Positions 28,060 through 37,788 are shown, counted from the first letter of the stretch. The stretch: DNA of 64,000 bases from Methylocystis sp. IM3 (GCF_038070105.1 NZ_JBBPBZ010000002.1:124001-188000); one strand, 5' to 3'. The notes: a model not told the origin generated them from the sequence alone. Made by a program: numbers and translations.

Positions 28060-29586
28060 TCACGACAGGCCGTGCACGAACCAGCGCGGACGCTCCGTCT
28101 CGCGCCCGTAGAGCCCTTCCCGAAACAGCCAGAACAGATGGCCCTCCCGATCCTGCGCGTGGAAATAGTCGCGCGTCGGGCCAGCGTCGGCAAGGGTCCA
28201 CCAGGGCGGGGCGATGCGCTCCGGTCCCTCGAAGGCGACGACTTCATGCAGCACGCGCCGCCAGCGGAACTTGAGCGGCGGGCCGTCGGGGAACAGCGCG
28301 ACCGCCTCGATCGACTCCGGACGCTCGAAGAGCCGCAGCGGCCGCGGCGCCTCCTGCGGCGGGAAGGCGGCCGGCGCTCCCTGCGCGGCCGGCAGGGCGG
28401 CGACCGCGAATTCCGGCAGATGCGCGGCCTCCGCGTGCAGGCGCAGCACCCGGCGCAGGCCGAGCCGCGCCCCCAATCGGTCGAGGAGGTCGCCGAGATC
28501 GGCGTCCGCCGTCTCCTCCCGCCGCGCGACGAAGGCGGTCTGCGGCGGCGTCGTCTCCTCCACTTCCGTGGCGCAGAGGCGCAGCACGTCGAAGCCATAG
28601 CCCGCGTCGAGCCCGTCTTCCTCCGCCGCCGCCGCGAGGCGCTCGGCGAGAAGGGCGGCGAGGCGGGGCGGATCGCGCAGCGGGCGGCTCGTCCCGGCGA
28701 CGAGGCGCTTCACCGCGCCGTCGACCCGGTAGAAGACCGCCTCGAGCCGCCGCGCCCCCACGCCTGCGCGCTCGAGCAGCGGAGCCAGATCGGCGGCGAG
28801 GCGCTTCAAGGTCGCCTCGATGTCCTCGCGCCGCGTCAGCCCATCGGGAAAGCGGCGCTCGGCGATGAAGGCGGGCGCCTCGAAGCGCGGGCGGATGGGA
28901 TCGCGCAGGCGGCAGGTCAGGGCGTCGAGCCGCGTCAGCGCCGCTTGCCCGAACCGCGCCGCGAGCGGCGCGCGGGGGCGGTCGAGCAGATCGCCGATCC
29001 GGCGCAGCCCGGCGCGACGCAGCCCGGCGACGGCTTCCGTCCCGAGGCCCAGCGCCTCGACGGGAAGCGCCGCGGCGAGGCGGTCGATCTCGTCCTGCGG
29101 GGCGGCGTCGTCGACGCGCCGCAGACTAGAGAAACGCGCGAGCGCCCGGGCCAGCGCCGGCCCCGGCGCGATCGCCGCGCGCGCGCAAAAACCCTGCGCC
29201 CCGAGCCGGGCCTCGGTCTCGTCGAGAAGCGCCGCCTCGCCGCCGAAGAGATGGGCGGCGCCCGTCACGTCGAGCAGCAGGCCGTCGGGCGCGTCCGGCG
29301 CGGCGAGCGGGGTGAAGCGGCGGCTCCAGTCGGCGAGCGCGTCGAGAAGCGCGGCGTCGGCCTTGGGGTCCGCCTCGGCCAGTTCCAGCGCGGGGCAGCG
29401 GGCGCGGGCGTCGGCGACCGCCATGCCCGGCAGCAGTCCGAGCCGCCGCGCCCCGGCGTCGACGGCGGTCAGCCGCTCCGCGCCCTTCGCCCGCGCATAG
29501 AGGGCGAAGGCCTCAGGCGCGGCGGCGCGCCGGCGCAGCAGCCGGTCGGTCGAAAGCCGGGGAAGGAAAACGCTCAGGAAACGCAT
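28060..29586 (-). CDS. imuB: ImuB, Y-family polymerase-like mutagenesis protein
   Basis: Predicted 508 residues. The fold is that of Y-family polymerases, but the first acidic catalytic block is not seen (N-terminus MRFLSVFLPRLSTDRLLRR), as expected of ImuB, which acts as a hub for the clamp, ImuA and DnaE2 in SOS mutagenesis. The C-terminal ~90 residues contain a conserved tail ending YGRETERPRWFVHGLS. The start lies 74 nt inside the imuA frame, so the genes are coupled. dnaE2 is not in the window. Confidence 0.9.
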   Translation of the reverse strand: MRFLSVFLPRLSTDRLLRRRAAAPEAFALYARAKGAERLTAVDAGARRLGLLPGMAVADARARCPALELAEADPKADAALLDALADWSRRFTPLAAPDAPDGLLLDVTGAAHLFGGEAALLDETEARLGAQGFCARAAIAPGPALARALARFSSLRRVDDAAPQDEIDRLAAALPVEALGLGTEAVAGLRRAGLRRIGDLLDRPRAPLAARFGQAALTRLDALTCRLRDPIRPRFEAPAFIAERRFPDGLTRREDIEATLKRLAADLAPLLERAGVGARRLEAVFYRVDGAVKRLVAGTSRPLRDPPRLAALLAERLAAAAEEDGLDAGYGFDVLRLCATEVEETTPPQTAFVARREETADADLGDLLDRLGARLGLRRVLRLHAEAAHLPEFAVAALPAAQGAPAAFPPQEAPRPLRLFERPESIEAVALFPDGPPLKFRWRRVLHEVVAFEGPERIAPPWWTLADAGPTRDYFHAQDREGHLFWLFREGLYGRETERPRWFVHGLS

Positions 29587-30373
29587 GATGGAACGCTGCT
29601 CTTTCAGGGTCGTAGACGATGTCGCGCCATTGCGCCGGATCGATCGCGCCCCAGGGGCCGGCGCGCGCCTTGATGAGGCGCAGCCGCCAGGAGAAGGGCG
29701 CGGCGGGAGAGAGCGGCGGGCGCGCGGGAAGGACCGGCGGGGGCGCCGCGGCGATTTCCACGCGCAGGCCGGCGGCGCTGGAAAAACGCGCCCCCTGCGC
29801 CGGCGCGAGCGGCGCCAGAAGGCCGAGGGCGCCGCCGCGCCGCGCGGCCAGCAGCAGCCGACGCGAGGCGGAAAGGTCGTAGAGCTTCGGGGTCAGGAAG
29901 GTCTCGGCGACGACGGCCGCGCAGGCCGGGCTTATCAGCGCCTCCTCCATCGCCCAGAGGGTGTCGCGCGGCCGGCGCGTCCGGATCAGGGCGAAGCCGG
30001 AAAGGTCCAGCCCCGCCTGCGCCAGGCCGCGCCCATAGGGCAGGCCGAATTCCCGCGCGCCGAGATCCTCCAGAATGAAGACCAGCGCGCCCCCTCCGCG
30101 CGCGGCGCGCGCCCGAAGCGCCATGGCGAGGGCGAAGGCCGCCGCCGCCGGCGCATCCGGCGCCCGGGCGGGGAGGGCTTCGCTCAAATTTCCATGACCG
30201 GCCGAAAGCAGCGCGTCGAGCGACGCTCCGCCGCCGCCCATCGCGCTCAGGTCGGCGCTCAGGTCGGCAAGGCGCCCGGCAGGGAGCGCGGACGCGGCGC
30301 CGTCGCGCGCCTCGATGGCGGCGATGCGGCGGCGCAAAAAGCCGATGCGTTCCGAAACGCCGCCGTGCGACAT
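29513..30373 (-). CDS. imuA: ImuA, SOS mutagenesis protein (RecA/SulA-like)
   Basis: Predicted 286 residues from the ATG at 30373 with GAGGG upstream. It has the RecA-like core of ImuA: EALPARAPDAPAAAAFAL, FILEDLGAREFG, then ALIRTRRPRDTLWAMEEAL and WRLRLIKARAGPWG. It partners ImuB. A longer upstream frame exists but would cross the LexA box. It is under the LexA box at 30429-30443. Confidence 0.9.
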   Translation of the reverse strand: MSHGGVSERIGFLRRRIAAIEARDGAASALPAGRLADLSADLSAMGGGGASLDALLSAGHGNLSEALPARAPDAPAAAAFALAMALRARAARGGGALVFILEDLGAREFGLPYGRGLAQAGLDLSGFALIRTRRPRDTLWAMEEALISPACAAVVAETFLTPKLYDLSASRRLLLAARRGGALGLLAPLAPAQGARFSSAAGLRVEIAAAPPPVLPARPPLSPAAPFSWRLRLIKARAGPWGAIDPAQWRDIVYDPERAAFHHAFPERFPSPAFDRPAAAPARRRA

Positions 30374-30428
30374 CGGTCCCTCGAAATTTCCAAATTGGAG
30401 AGCGGCCCCGGACGTTGTCGCCGGAGAC

Positions 30429-30443
30429 GTTCGATATTTGTTC
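30429..30443 (-). promoter_or_regulatory. LexA (SOS) box upstream of imuA
   Basis: GTTCGATATTTGTTC is a full match to the alphaproteobacterial LexA consensus GTTC-N7-GTTC (plus strand view). It lies 56 bp before the imuA ATG. This fits DNA-damage induction of the imuA-imuB pair. Confidence 0.88.
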
Positions 30444-30578
30444 TCATGACGGAAAGAGTCAAGCCGGGACTTGATGGCAAGAGTTCGATTCCGGAACTTG
30501 CGGGCCAAAAGCGCCAGACCGCCTTGGCGATCACATTGGCGATACCCTGGCGAGCGGCGGCGCTCTCTCCAGCGGCAA

Positions 30579-31361
30579 TCAAATGCCGTTGCCGGATTTC
30601 CTTTCTTCCGGCGCGCCTTTCTGGTTCATCAGCTCTTTTGCGGCATGCGCCCGGAACGTGACGATGTCGGAAACGATACGCTTCTTGCGCTCTTCGATTG
30701 CGTCCTTGACGCCCTTTGACATGTCGGGTTGCGACGCGCCGTAAAATGCGACCCCGAGGCTGATAGACCTTTTCTCGGCCTGTTCGCACTTGCCGATGAT
30801 GACTTGCGCAAGCGTCTCGGCGTTTTCATTCGAGAAAGGGACAATCTCCTTCATTTGAGCCGATATGCATTCGTCATGCTGGCTCGCCGCCTCCTTGAGC
30901 AGTTTTTCTCGCTCTTTCTCCACCTCCAGGACTTGCTGCCTCTCAGCGACATTGGCGTCTTTCGATTCCTGCCGCAGGGCTTCTCCCCTTGCCGGCAGGC
31001 GCCGCTCCCGCTCAGACGCGGCGGTCTTTTCGTAGAGCGAGCGCAACTCGGGCTGAAGGGCGTCATACGCCGTCCGGATAACGCGATTGGCGTGGCTTCG
31101 GCTCAGGCCAGCTTCAAAAAGCGCGGCCCGAGCCCGATCGATGTTTGCGCCGCAAGCCGGGCGCAAGGATTCCTCGATGCGGTCGAAGGAATTCGCCGGA
31201 TCTTTTCGAGCGCTCTGAACGAGGTGCTGTCTGGCGCAGGACGTGTAGGCCGCAAGATGCGGCTTCACACGCGAGTCGAAAAAAGCGTCAGGATTTTCTC
31301 GCGCGGGGACCGGCGTCGCAAGCAGGGAGAGACCAGCGGCGGCCATTGCGACAGTCTTCAT
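30579..31361 (-). CDS. Secreted protein of unknown function, 260 aa
   Basis: A short signal peptide ends around TPVPA. The mature protein is very helical and charged, with long Glu/Lys/Arg-rich stretches of coiled-coil appearance at residues ~110-165. Four cysteines occur as TSCARQ, RPACGA, DECISA and GKCEQ. No family is recognised. It lies alone between cytochrome c and the SOS genes. Confidence 0.75.
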   Translation of the reverse strand: MKTVAMAAAGLSLLATPVPARENPDAFFDSRVKPHLAAYTSCARQHLVQSARKDPANSFDRIEESLRPACGANIDRARAALFEAGLSRSHANRVIRTAYDALQPELRSLYEKTAASERERRLPARGEALRQESKDANVAERQQVLEVEKEREKLLKEAASQHDECISAQMKEIVPFSNENAETLAQVIIGKCEQAEKRSISLGVAFYGASQPDMSKGVKDAIEERKKRIVSDIVTFRAHAAKELMNQKGAPEERKSGNGI

Positions 31362-31412
31362 TTCACGATCCCTTGATCCAACTGCGGCGCGCGCAGAGGT
31401 CCAATCTGGCGC

Positions 31413-31748
31413 CTACTTCTTCTTCAGCGAGAGGATATAGGACGCGACCGAATCGATCTCCTCCGGCGACAGGAGGAAATTCGGCATGTTCCGGTGCGAT
31501 GAGCGCAGGAAGACCTTGATCGACAGTTCCGTCGTCGAGGGCATTCTGGCGACGTCGAGAAAACGCGGCGCCCTCGGATCGGGGCTCTTGGCGTGAGGAT
31601 CGGCGCCGACGGCGTGGCAGGCGGCGCAGTCTGCTTCGGAGAGGCGCGCGCCGGCGGCTGGGTCGGCGCTCTGGGCCATGGCCGAGGAAAGGCCGGGCGT
31701 CAGCGCGCAGGGGAGAAGCGCCAGTATCGACAGAAAAGCCAGTCTCAT
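31413..31748 (-). CDS. Small periplasmic class I cytochrome c
   Basis: Predicted 111 residues with a signal peptide cut near SAMA. One haem motif CAACH (41-45) and a Met ligand at 88 in RNMPNFLL are visible, giving a His/Met haem. It would carry electrons in the periplasm. Its partner is unknown; it is next to fabI only by chance as far as the sequence shows. Confidence 0.9.
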   Translation of the reverse strand: MRLAFLSILALLPCALTPGLSSAMAQSADPAAGARLSEADCAACHAVGADPHAKSPDPRAPRFLDVARMPSTTELSIKVFLRSSHRNMPNFLLSPEEIDSVASYILSLKKK

Positions 31749-31768
31749 CCGATCGCACCTCTCAAAAA

Positions 31769-32578
31769 TCAGTCCGCCCCGTTCAAATCCTCCGGGCGCG
31801 GCTGCAGCATGACGTTGTAGCCGGCGTCGACCATGTGAATCTCGCCCGTGACGCCGCCGGAGAGTTCGGACAGGAAATAAAGCGCCGAGCCGCCGATTTC
31901 ATCGAGCGTGATCATTCGCCGCAGCGGGCAATGCTGCTTCTGGAAGGCGCCCATGGCGCGCGCGCCGGTGATGCCCGCGCCCGCCATGGTGCGGACCGGC
32001 CCCGGCGAGATGGCGTTGACCCGAATGCCGCGCCAGCCGTAATCGGCCGCGAGATAACGCACCGAGGAATCGAGCGCGGCCTTGGCGACGCCCATCACAT
32101 TGTAATTCGGCATGACATGGGTGCCGCCGCCGAAGCTCACCGTCACCATGGAGCCGCCGTTCTTCATCATCGCCGCGGCGCGCTTCGCCGCCTCCGTGAA
32201 GGAGAAGCAGGAAATGACCATGGTGCGGACGAAATTCTCGCGCGAGGTGTCGGCGTAGAGGCCCTTCAATTCGCTCTTGTCGGAATAGGCGATGGAATGG
32301 ACGAGGAAGTCCATCTCGCCCCATTCCTGTTCGAGCCTCGAAAAAACCGCATCGACCGTCGATAAGTCCTCGACGTCGCAAGGCAGGACGAGCTCGGAGC
32401 CCAGTTCGGCGGCGAGCGGCTTCACGCGCTTGCCGAGCGCCTCGCCCTGATAGGTGAAGGCGAGCGTCGCGCCATGGCGCGCCAGCACGCGGGCGATTCC
32501 ATAGGCGATCGAGTGATCATTGGCGACGCCCATCACGAGCCCGCGCTTTCCCTGCATCAAACCAGTCGCAACCGTCAT
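31769..32578 (-). CDS. fabI: Enoyl-[acyl-carrier-protein] reductase (NADH)
   Basis: Predicted 269 residues from the ATG at 32578; a GTG one codon upstream is possible. SDR fold with GVANDHSIAYG for NADH, and the catalytic Tyr159 and Lys166 in PNYNVMGVAK. The residue ten before the Tyr is Phe149 (in VTVSFGGG) where E. coli FabI has Tyr146. It does the last step of fatty-acid elongation. It is third in the fabA-fabB-fabI order but separated from fabB by a hairpin. Confidence 0.94.
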   Translation of the reverse strand: MTVATGLMQGKRGLVMGVANDHSIAYGIARVLARHGATLAFTYQGEALGKRVKPLAAELGSELVLPCDVEDLSTVDAVFSRLEQEWGEMDFLVHSIAYSDKSELKGLYADTSRENFVRTMVISCFSFTEAAKRAAAMMKNGGSMVTVSFGGGTHVMPNYNVMGVAKAALDSSVRYLAADYGWRGIRVNAISPGPVRTMAGAGITGARAMGAFQKQHCPLRRMITLDEIGGSALYFLSELSGGVTGEIHMVDAGYNVMLQPRPEDLNGAD

Positions 32579-32660
32579 CACAAGCTTTCTCTATCGGGCG
32601 GGCGCCCCGATCCTTCCGTAGGACGCCCCCATCAAATGCGTCGGTATTTTCGCAACACGA

Positions 32661-32687
32661 AAAGGCGCGCGCCCTCGTGAGGGCGCG
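32661..32687 (-). terminator. Hairpin after fabB
   Basis: On the minus strand CGCGCCCTC and GAGGGCGCG (32668-32687) form a 9-bp stem, followed a few bases on by CCTTTTCG. It lies ~16 bp past the fabB stop and could end or reduce the fabA-fabB transcript before fabI. Confidence 0.55.
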
Positions 32688-32702
32688 GCGCCATGCTTTT
32701 CG

Positions 32703-33926
32703 TCAGGCGTCGGGATGCTTGAAGACCAGCGTGGCGTTGGTGCCGCCGAAGCCGAAGGAGTTCGAGAGAACGGCGCCGAGTTTCACATTGTCGCGGCGCT
32801 GGCGCAGAATCGGCATGTCGGCGAACTCGGGATCGAGCTCCTCGATATTGGCGCTCTCGCAGATGAAGCCGTTCTGCATCATCAGAAGCGAATAGATCGC
32901 CTCCTGCACGCCAGTCGCGCCGAGCGAATGGCCGGTCAGGGACTTGGTCGCCGCGATTGGCGGGCATTTGTCCCCGCGGCCGAAGACCTCGCGCAGCGCC
33001 TCGATCTCCTTGGCGTCGCCCACCGGCGTCGCCGTCGCATGCGGGTTGATGTAGTCGATCGGGCATTTGACGGTCGAGAGCGCCTGGCGCATGCAGCGCA
33101 CGGCGCCCTCGCCCGAGGGCGCGACCATGTCGAAGCCGTCGGATGTTGCGCCATAGCCGGCGATCTCGGCGTAGATCTTCGCGCCGCGGGCCTTGGCGTG
33201 TTCATATTCCTCGAGCACCAGCACGCCCGCGCCGCCCGCGATCACGAAGCCGTCGCGGTTCTTGTCATAGGCGCGGGAGGCCGTCGCCGGACGGTCGTTA
33301 TAGGCCGAGGACATGGCGCCCATGGCGTCGAAGAGCACGGAAAGCTCCCATTCCAGTTCCTCGCAGCCCCCCGCGAAGATCATGTCCTGCTTGCCGTATT
33401 GGATCATCTCATAGGCGTTGCCGATGCAGTGGTTCGAGGTCGCGCAGGCCGAGGAGATGGAATAGTTCACGCCCTTGATCTTGAACCACACGGCCAGCGT
33501 CGCCGACGCGGTCGAGGACATGCATTTCGGCACGGCGAAGGGGCCGACGCGCTTGGGGCCCTTGGTGCGGGTGGTGTCCGCGGCCTCGACGATCGTCTTG
33601 GTCGAGGGGCCGCCCGAGCCCATGATGATGCCGGTGCGCTCATTGGAGATGTCGGCCTCGGAGAGGCCCGCGTCGCGGATCGCCTGGTCCATGGCGACAT
33701 GGTTCCAGGCCGTGCCGGTGGCGTGGAAGCGCATGGCGCGGCGGTCCACGACCGTCGAGGGATCGAGGGTCGGCATGCCGTGCACCTGCGAGCGGAAGCC
33801 GAGTTCGGCGTATTTCTCGGCGCGCACGATGCCCGACTTCGCCTCGCGCAGGGAGGCGACCACTTCCTGCGTCGTATTGCCGATCGACGATACGATGCCC
33901 ATGCCGGTGACGACGACCCGTCTCAT
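32703..33926 (-). CDS. fabB: Beta-ketoacyl-ACP synthase I
   Basis: Predicted 407 residues. The active Cys is in [12 protein letters not shown], and the two catalytic histidines are in [11 protein letters not shown] and [10 protein letters not shown]. The C-terminal [11 protein letters not shown] is typical of FabB. I chose the ATG at 33926 ([14 protein letters not shown]), which is the family start; the long upstream frame has no ribosome site. FabB condenses malonyl-ACP and is needed for unsaturated fatty acids together with FabA. Confidence 0.96.
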   Translation of the reverse strand: MRRVVVTGMGIVSSIGNTTQEVVASLREAKSGIVRAEKYAELGFRSQVHGMPTLDPSTVVDRRAMRFHATGTAWNHVAMDQAIRDAGLSEADISNERTGIIMGSGGPSTKTIVEAADTTRTKGPKRVGPFAVPKCMSSTASATLAVWFKIKGVNYSISSACATSNHCIGNAYEMIQYGKQDMIFAGGCEELEWELSVLFDAMGAMSSAYNDRPATASRAYDKNRDGFVIAGGAGVLVLEEYEHAKARGAKIYAEIAGYGATSDGFDMVAPSGEGAVRCMRQALSTVKCPIDYINPHATATPVGDAKEIEALREVFGRGDKCPPIAATKSLTGHSLGATGVQEAIYSLLMMQNGFICESANIEELDPEFADMPILRQRRDNVKLGAVLSNSFGFGGTNATLVFKHPDA

Positions 33927-34104
33927 CCTTCTCTCCCCTGTCGGCGGCCGCGCGCCGCTCTTTCTGCGTCGGGCGTTTCCCGAGCCCGTCGAGACGGCGG
34001 CTCGGCTGTGTCCCCGTTTCGAGGACGCGAGCGCCGTCGAAATTGTTGCAGCCTCATCCTCGGGAGCCGCCAGAGGGCGGCGTCTCGCAGGACGAAGCCG
34101 CTTC

Positions 34105-34617
34105 TCAGGCGGCCGCGTTGGCGAGGCCGACCTTGAGATCCTTGGCCTCATAGATGCGCTCGCCGTCCACGGCGACCCAGCCGTCCGCGAGACCGAGCAC
34201 GAGCTTGCCGGTGCGAACCCGCTTGAGATCGACGCCATAGGTGACGAGCTTCGCCGTCGGACGCACCTGGCCGGAGAATTTCACCTCGCCGACTCCGAGC
34301 GCCATGCCGCGGCCGGGATTGCCGAGCCAGGCGAGGTAGAAGCCGAGCATCTGCCACACCGCGTCGAGGCCGAGGCAGCCGGGCATGACCGGATTGCCCT
34401 TGAAATGGCAATCGAAGAACCAGAGGCTCGGCTTGATGTCGAATTCGGCGCGCATATAGCCCTTGCCGTGCTCGCCGCCCTCCTCGAAGATTTCCGTGAT
34501 GCGGTCGAACATCAGCATCGGCGGCAGCGGCAGTTGCGCATTGCCGGGGCCGAACAGCTCTTCGCGCCCGCAGGCCAACAAATCCTCATAGCCGAATGAC
34601 GAGCGCCGTTCGCTCAT
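34105..34617 (-). CDS. fabA: 3-hydroxydecanoyl-ACP dehydratase/isomerase
   Basis: Predicted 170 residues, the exact FabA size. The hot-dog fold active site is [20 protein letters not shown] with the catalytic His and Asp. It makes the cis-3-decenoyl-ACP that leads to unsaturated fatty acids. The start at 34617 is the family start ([17 protein letters not shown]). Upstream is the divergent irr gene. Confidence 0.96.
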   Translation of the reverse strand: MSERRSSFGYEDLLACGREELFGPGNAQLPLPPMLMFDRITEIFEEGGEHGKGYMRAEFDIKPSLWFFDCHFKGNPVMPGCLGLDAVWQMLGFYLAWLGNPGRGMALGVGEVKFSGQVRPTAKLVTYGVDLKRVRTGKLVLGLADGWVAVDGERIYEAKDLKVGLANAAA

Positions 34618-34887
34618 GGTCTCACCGCCTCCGCTGGAGCTTTCTACGAAGCCCTCTTCCATCCCCCCGCGCCGCTCTCTTTTGACTGGAGGGCGCGACG
34701 CCCGCTTGTCGTTCGCGTCCGGCTGTCCAACTGATCGGCAGGCGGCGCGACGGGCCGACGATCCGTAACATAGCCCGCGGCGCGCCGGAAGCGCCCGCTT
34801 CCCCGAGCCGAGGCCTTGGCGCCGAAAGCCGCAGCAAGTTGAGATGTGCGCGGCTTTTTGGTATAGGTCAAATAAATCATAAGGCAT

Positions 34888-35355
34888 ATGAGCCGCCCGA
34901 CCATGGACGCCTTCGCCAATCGACCGCTCCCGCAAGATGTGCCGGAGCGCCAGAAATCCGTCCACGAGACGCTCGTCGCGGCCGGCCTGCGCCCAACCCG
35001 CCAGCGCCTCGCCCTGGGGGAACTTCTCTTTCGCGGCTGCGACCGGCATGTGACGGCCGAGCGCCTCTTCGACGAGGCCGTGGCCGCCAATCTCTCGGTC
35101 TCTCTCGCCACCGTCTACAATACGCTGCACCAGTTCACCGACGCGGGCCTGTTGCGCGAGATCGCGGTCGACGGGGCGCGCGTCTATTTCGACACCAATG
35201 TCAGGGACCATCACCATTTCCTCATCGAGGAAGACGGCGAGCTCCGTGACATCCCCGGCTCGACTGTCACTGTCGCCAATCTGCCGACGCCGCCAAAGGG
35301 CCTGCGCATCGACAGGGTTGACGTGGTGGTGAGACTGCGGCGGGAGGAGGGGTGA
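34888..35355 (+). CDS. irr: Fur-family iron response regulator Irr
   Basis: Predicted 155 residues. The winged-helix blocks [14 protein letters not shown] and [12 protein letters not shown], and the HHH motif (RDHHHF) mark Irr rather than Fur. In Bradyrhizobium and relatives, Irr senses haem and represses or activates iron genes. A Cys in GCDRH near residue 50 may be the haem site. It lies opposite fabA-fabB-fabI, as in other Rhizobiales. Confidence 0.92.
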   Translation: MSRPTMDAFANRPLPQDVPERQKSVHETLVAAGLRPTRQRLALGELLFRGCDRHVTAERLFDEAVAANLSVSLATVYNTLHQFTDAGLLREIAVDGARVYFDTNVRDHHHFLIEEDGELRDIPGSTVTVANLPTPPKGLRIDRVDVVVRLRREEG

Positions 35356-35361
35356 GAGCCC

Positions 35362-35889
35362 CTACTCCACCTTCTCGCCCGGATAGACGCCCCAGAGATT
35401 TTCCTGCTGCATGTAGCCGTCGAACTCCTTGCTCGCGAGCCGGCACCATTTGCCGTCGCAGCCGCGCAGCGAGCCGACGACATTTGGAGCGAGCTTCGCG
35501 ACGGGCGTTGCATGGTCGGCGGCGAAGAGCGTCTGCGGCTCCTTTTTCCAGGGCGCGACCAGCGCGGTGCGCCGGCCCGACAGCAGCGAGTGCAGCACCC
35601 AGCCCTCCGAGCCTTCCGAATCGCGGATCTTGCGCCAGGTCTCGAATTCCGCGGTGATTTCCACCGGCAGGCCGGCCCGCTGATAGATCCAGACGGTGGG
35701 ATGCTCCTTGCTCGGCCCTTCGCGCACATTCACGCGGTCGGATTTGAGGCTGACGTAGCGCGGAATGGGCAGATTGCTCACCGGCCCCTTCTGCGGCTCC
35801 TGCGCCTGAGCCGACGCCATGAAAATGAGCAAAAAGAGCCCCAGAGCCGCGCCGGGGCCGGTCGAAATCTTGCTGTCGGATTGCCGCAT
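35362..35889 (-). CDS. Secreted SH3-domain protein
   Basis: Predicted 175 residues with a signal peptide ending near ASAQA. Bacterial SH3-like repeats are visible: VNVREGPSKEHPTVWIYQRAG and the WRKIRDSEGSEGWV block, then a second set ending GSLRGCDGKWCRL. Such domains often bind peptidoglycan. The C-terminal half contains AWKK and LWGVYPGE. Convergent with irr. Confidence 0.85.
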   Translation of the reverse strand: MRQSDSKISTGPGAALGLFLLIFMASAQAQEPQKGPVSNLPIPRYVSLKSDRVNVREGPSKEHPTVWIYQRAGLPVEITAEFETWRKIRDSEGSEGWVLHSLLSGRRTALVAPWKKEPQTLFAADHATPVAKLAPNVVGSLRGCDGKWCRLASKEFDGYMQQENLWGVYPGEKVE

Positions 35890-36105
35890 GGTGGAAGGTG
35901 CCGCTCGTCTTGTCTTTGGCCCGCCATCTGCTAGGAAACGAAAAACGCAGCGCCGGGCGGCGTATTGGTTTTGTCGCCCATCGTCGTTAAGACCGGGTTG
36001 AGGGAAAGCTTTCCCGACCGACGCCGGCCCGGGGCGATGGTCAGCTTGTAGCGAAGTTTATGGATTTTCGCCAAAAAAGTGCGAGCCGAAGGGACGAGGC
36101 GCAAC

Positions 36106-37101
36106 ATGCCTAAGAAAAAGCCGCTCGTCGTGGTGACGCGCCGACTGCCCGAAGTGATCGAGACCCGCATGTGCGAATTGTTCGACACGCGGCTCAACGA
36201 GAGCGACCGGCCGCTCACCCACGACGAACTCGCCGAGGCGATGCGCACAGCGGAAGTGCTGGTGCCGACCATCACCGACCGAATCGATTCGAGCCTGATC
36301 GCCCAGGCCGGCGAGCAGATGAAGCTGATCGCCAATTTCGGCAATGGCGTCGACAATATCGACGTGGCGTCGGCGCTCGGCCGCTCCATCACCGTGACCA
36401 ATACGCCGGGCGTTCTGACCGAAGACACCGCCGACATGACGATGGCGCTCATTCTCTCGGTGGCGCGCCGCCTCGTCGAGGGCGCGCGCGCCATTCCAGA
36501 GGGCTCCTGGTCCGGCTGGTCGCCGACCTGGATGCTCGGCCATCGCATCACCGGCAAGCGCCTCGGCATCGTCGGCATGGGCCGCATCGGCCAGGCGCTG
36601 GCGCGCCGCGCCAAGGCCTTCGGCCTGTCGATCCACTACCACAACCGCCGCCGCGCGGCGGCCGAGATCGAGGAGCAGCTCGAGGCGACCTATTGGGAGT
36701 CGCTCGACCAGATGCTGGCGCGCGTCGACATCGTGTCGATCCACTGCCCGCACACGCCCGCGACCTATCACCTCCTGTCGGCGCGCCGCCTCAAGCATCT
36801 GCGCTCGCACGCCATTCTCGTGAACACCGCGCGCGGCGAGATCGTCGATGAAAACGCGCTCGTGCGCATGCTCGAGGCCAATGAGATGGCGGGGGCGGGT
36901 CTCGACGTCTTCGAGCACGAGCCGGCGGTCTCGCCCAAGCTCCTGAAGCTCGCACAGTCGGGCAAGGTCACGCTCCTGCCGCATATGGGCTCGGCCACGA
37001 TCGAGGGCCGCGTCGACATGGGCGAAAAGGTGATCATCAACATCAAGACCTTCATGGACGGGCACCGCCCGCCCGACCGCGTGCTGCCCAGCATGTTGTG
37101 A
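36106..37101 (+). CDS. D-2-hydroxyacid dehydrogenase (glyoxylate/hydroxypyruvate reductase type)
   Basis: Predicted 331 residues from the ATG at 36106 with GAGG upstream. The Rossmann loop is GIVGMGRIGQALARRAKAFG, followed by NRRR, which lacks the Asp of NADH enzymes and suggests NADPH. Catalytic Arg is in NTARGEIVDE, Glu in FEHEPA and His in LPHMGSAT. This fits glyoxylate or hydroxypyruvate reduction, a reaction also used in the serine cycle, but the methylotroph HprA differs in its N-terminal sequence as I recall it. It may be a second reductase. Confidence 0.87.
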   Translation: MPKKKPLVVVTRRLPEVIETRMCELFDTRLNESDRPLTHDELAEAMRTAEVLVPTITDRIDSSLIAQAGEQMKLIANFGNGVDNIDVASALGRSITVTNTPGVLTEDTADMTMALILSVARRLVEGARAIPEGSWSGWSPTWMLGHRITGKRLGIVGMGRIGQALARRAKAFGLSIHYHNRRRAAAEIEEQLEATYWESLDQMLARVDIVSIHCPHTPATYHLLSARRLKHLRSHAILVNTARGEIVDENALVRMLEANEMAGAGLDVFEHEPAVSPKLLKLAQSGKVTLLPHMGSATIEGRVDMGEKVIINIKTFMDGHRPPDRVLPSML

Positions 37102-37226
37102 CGCGGCCGCGCCGCCCGCTTTTGCGGCCAATTGACGCCAAAAAGCGGTTCTATGCACTAATCGATCACGCGCGCTCGCCGCCGGGGAATTGCGGGAAAA
37201 AAGGCGCGCAGGGGGAGACCTGAAGA

Positions 37227-37727
37227 ATGAACAAGCCGTTTTCGATCCTCGCTCTCGCCCTCGCGCTCGGCGCCGCGACGATCGCGCCGGCGCAGGCGAA
37301 GAAGGCCGCCAAGCCCGCCGCCGACCAGAGCCAGACGCAGGAGCAGCCGCAACAGGAGGAGGGGAGCAAGGAGACGGGGGGCATTCCCCGCTATGTGCCC
37401 TTTCCGCACAACCGCAACTTCGTCCTCAAGGAAATCAACGGCAAGACGCCGCCCGTCGAGATCTGGATCAACATCGACTCGACCGGCCGCGCCAATGGCT
37501 TTTCCGGCTGCAAGACCTGGTCGGGCGTCTTCATCATCGGCCCCGACCGCCTCGGTCCCAGGGCCATGCCAGCGGTCAACGAGCGCCAGTGCGACGGCTC
37601 GCTCGCCGGGATCGAGCGCGACCTTTGGGGCGTTCTGCTCTCCGGCCCCTATTGGGACGTCAAGGGCGACGATCTCATCCTCAAGGGCTTCAAGGGCGGC
37701 GTGCTGAAATTCCAGCGCTCGCTGTGA
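37227..37727 (+). CDS. Secreted META-domain (HslJ-like) protein
   Basis: Predicted 166 residues with a signal peptide cut after APAQA. A Gln/Glu-rich linker leads to a META domain: VLKEINGKTPP, FSGCKTWSG, RAMPAVNERQCD and LILKGFKGG. The two cysteines may be linked. META proteins in E. coli (HslJ) respond to heat shock or antibiotic stress. Alone downstream of the dehydrogenase. Confidence 0.82.
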   Translation: MNKPFSILALALALGAATIAPAQAKKAAKPAADQSQTQEQPQQEEGSKETGGIPRYVPFPHNRNFVLKEINGKTPPVEIWINIDSTGRANGFSGCKTWSGVFIIGPDRLGPRAMPAVNERQCDGSLAGIERDLWGVLLSGPYWDVKGDDLILKGFKGGVLKFQRSL

Positions 37728-37788
37728 GAGCGCCGTTCCCCCTCGTGACGGCCCCGCCTCGCGGAGCCGTGCTGCGGGGGGCTGTCCC

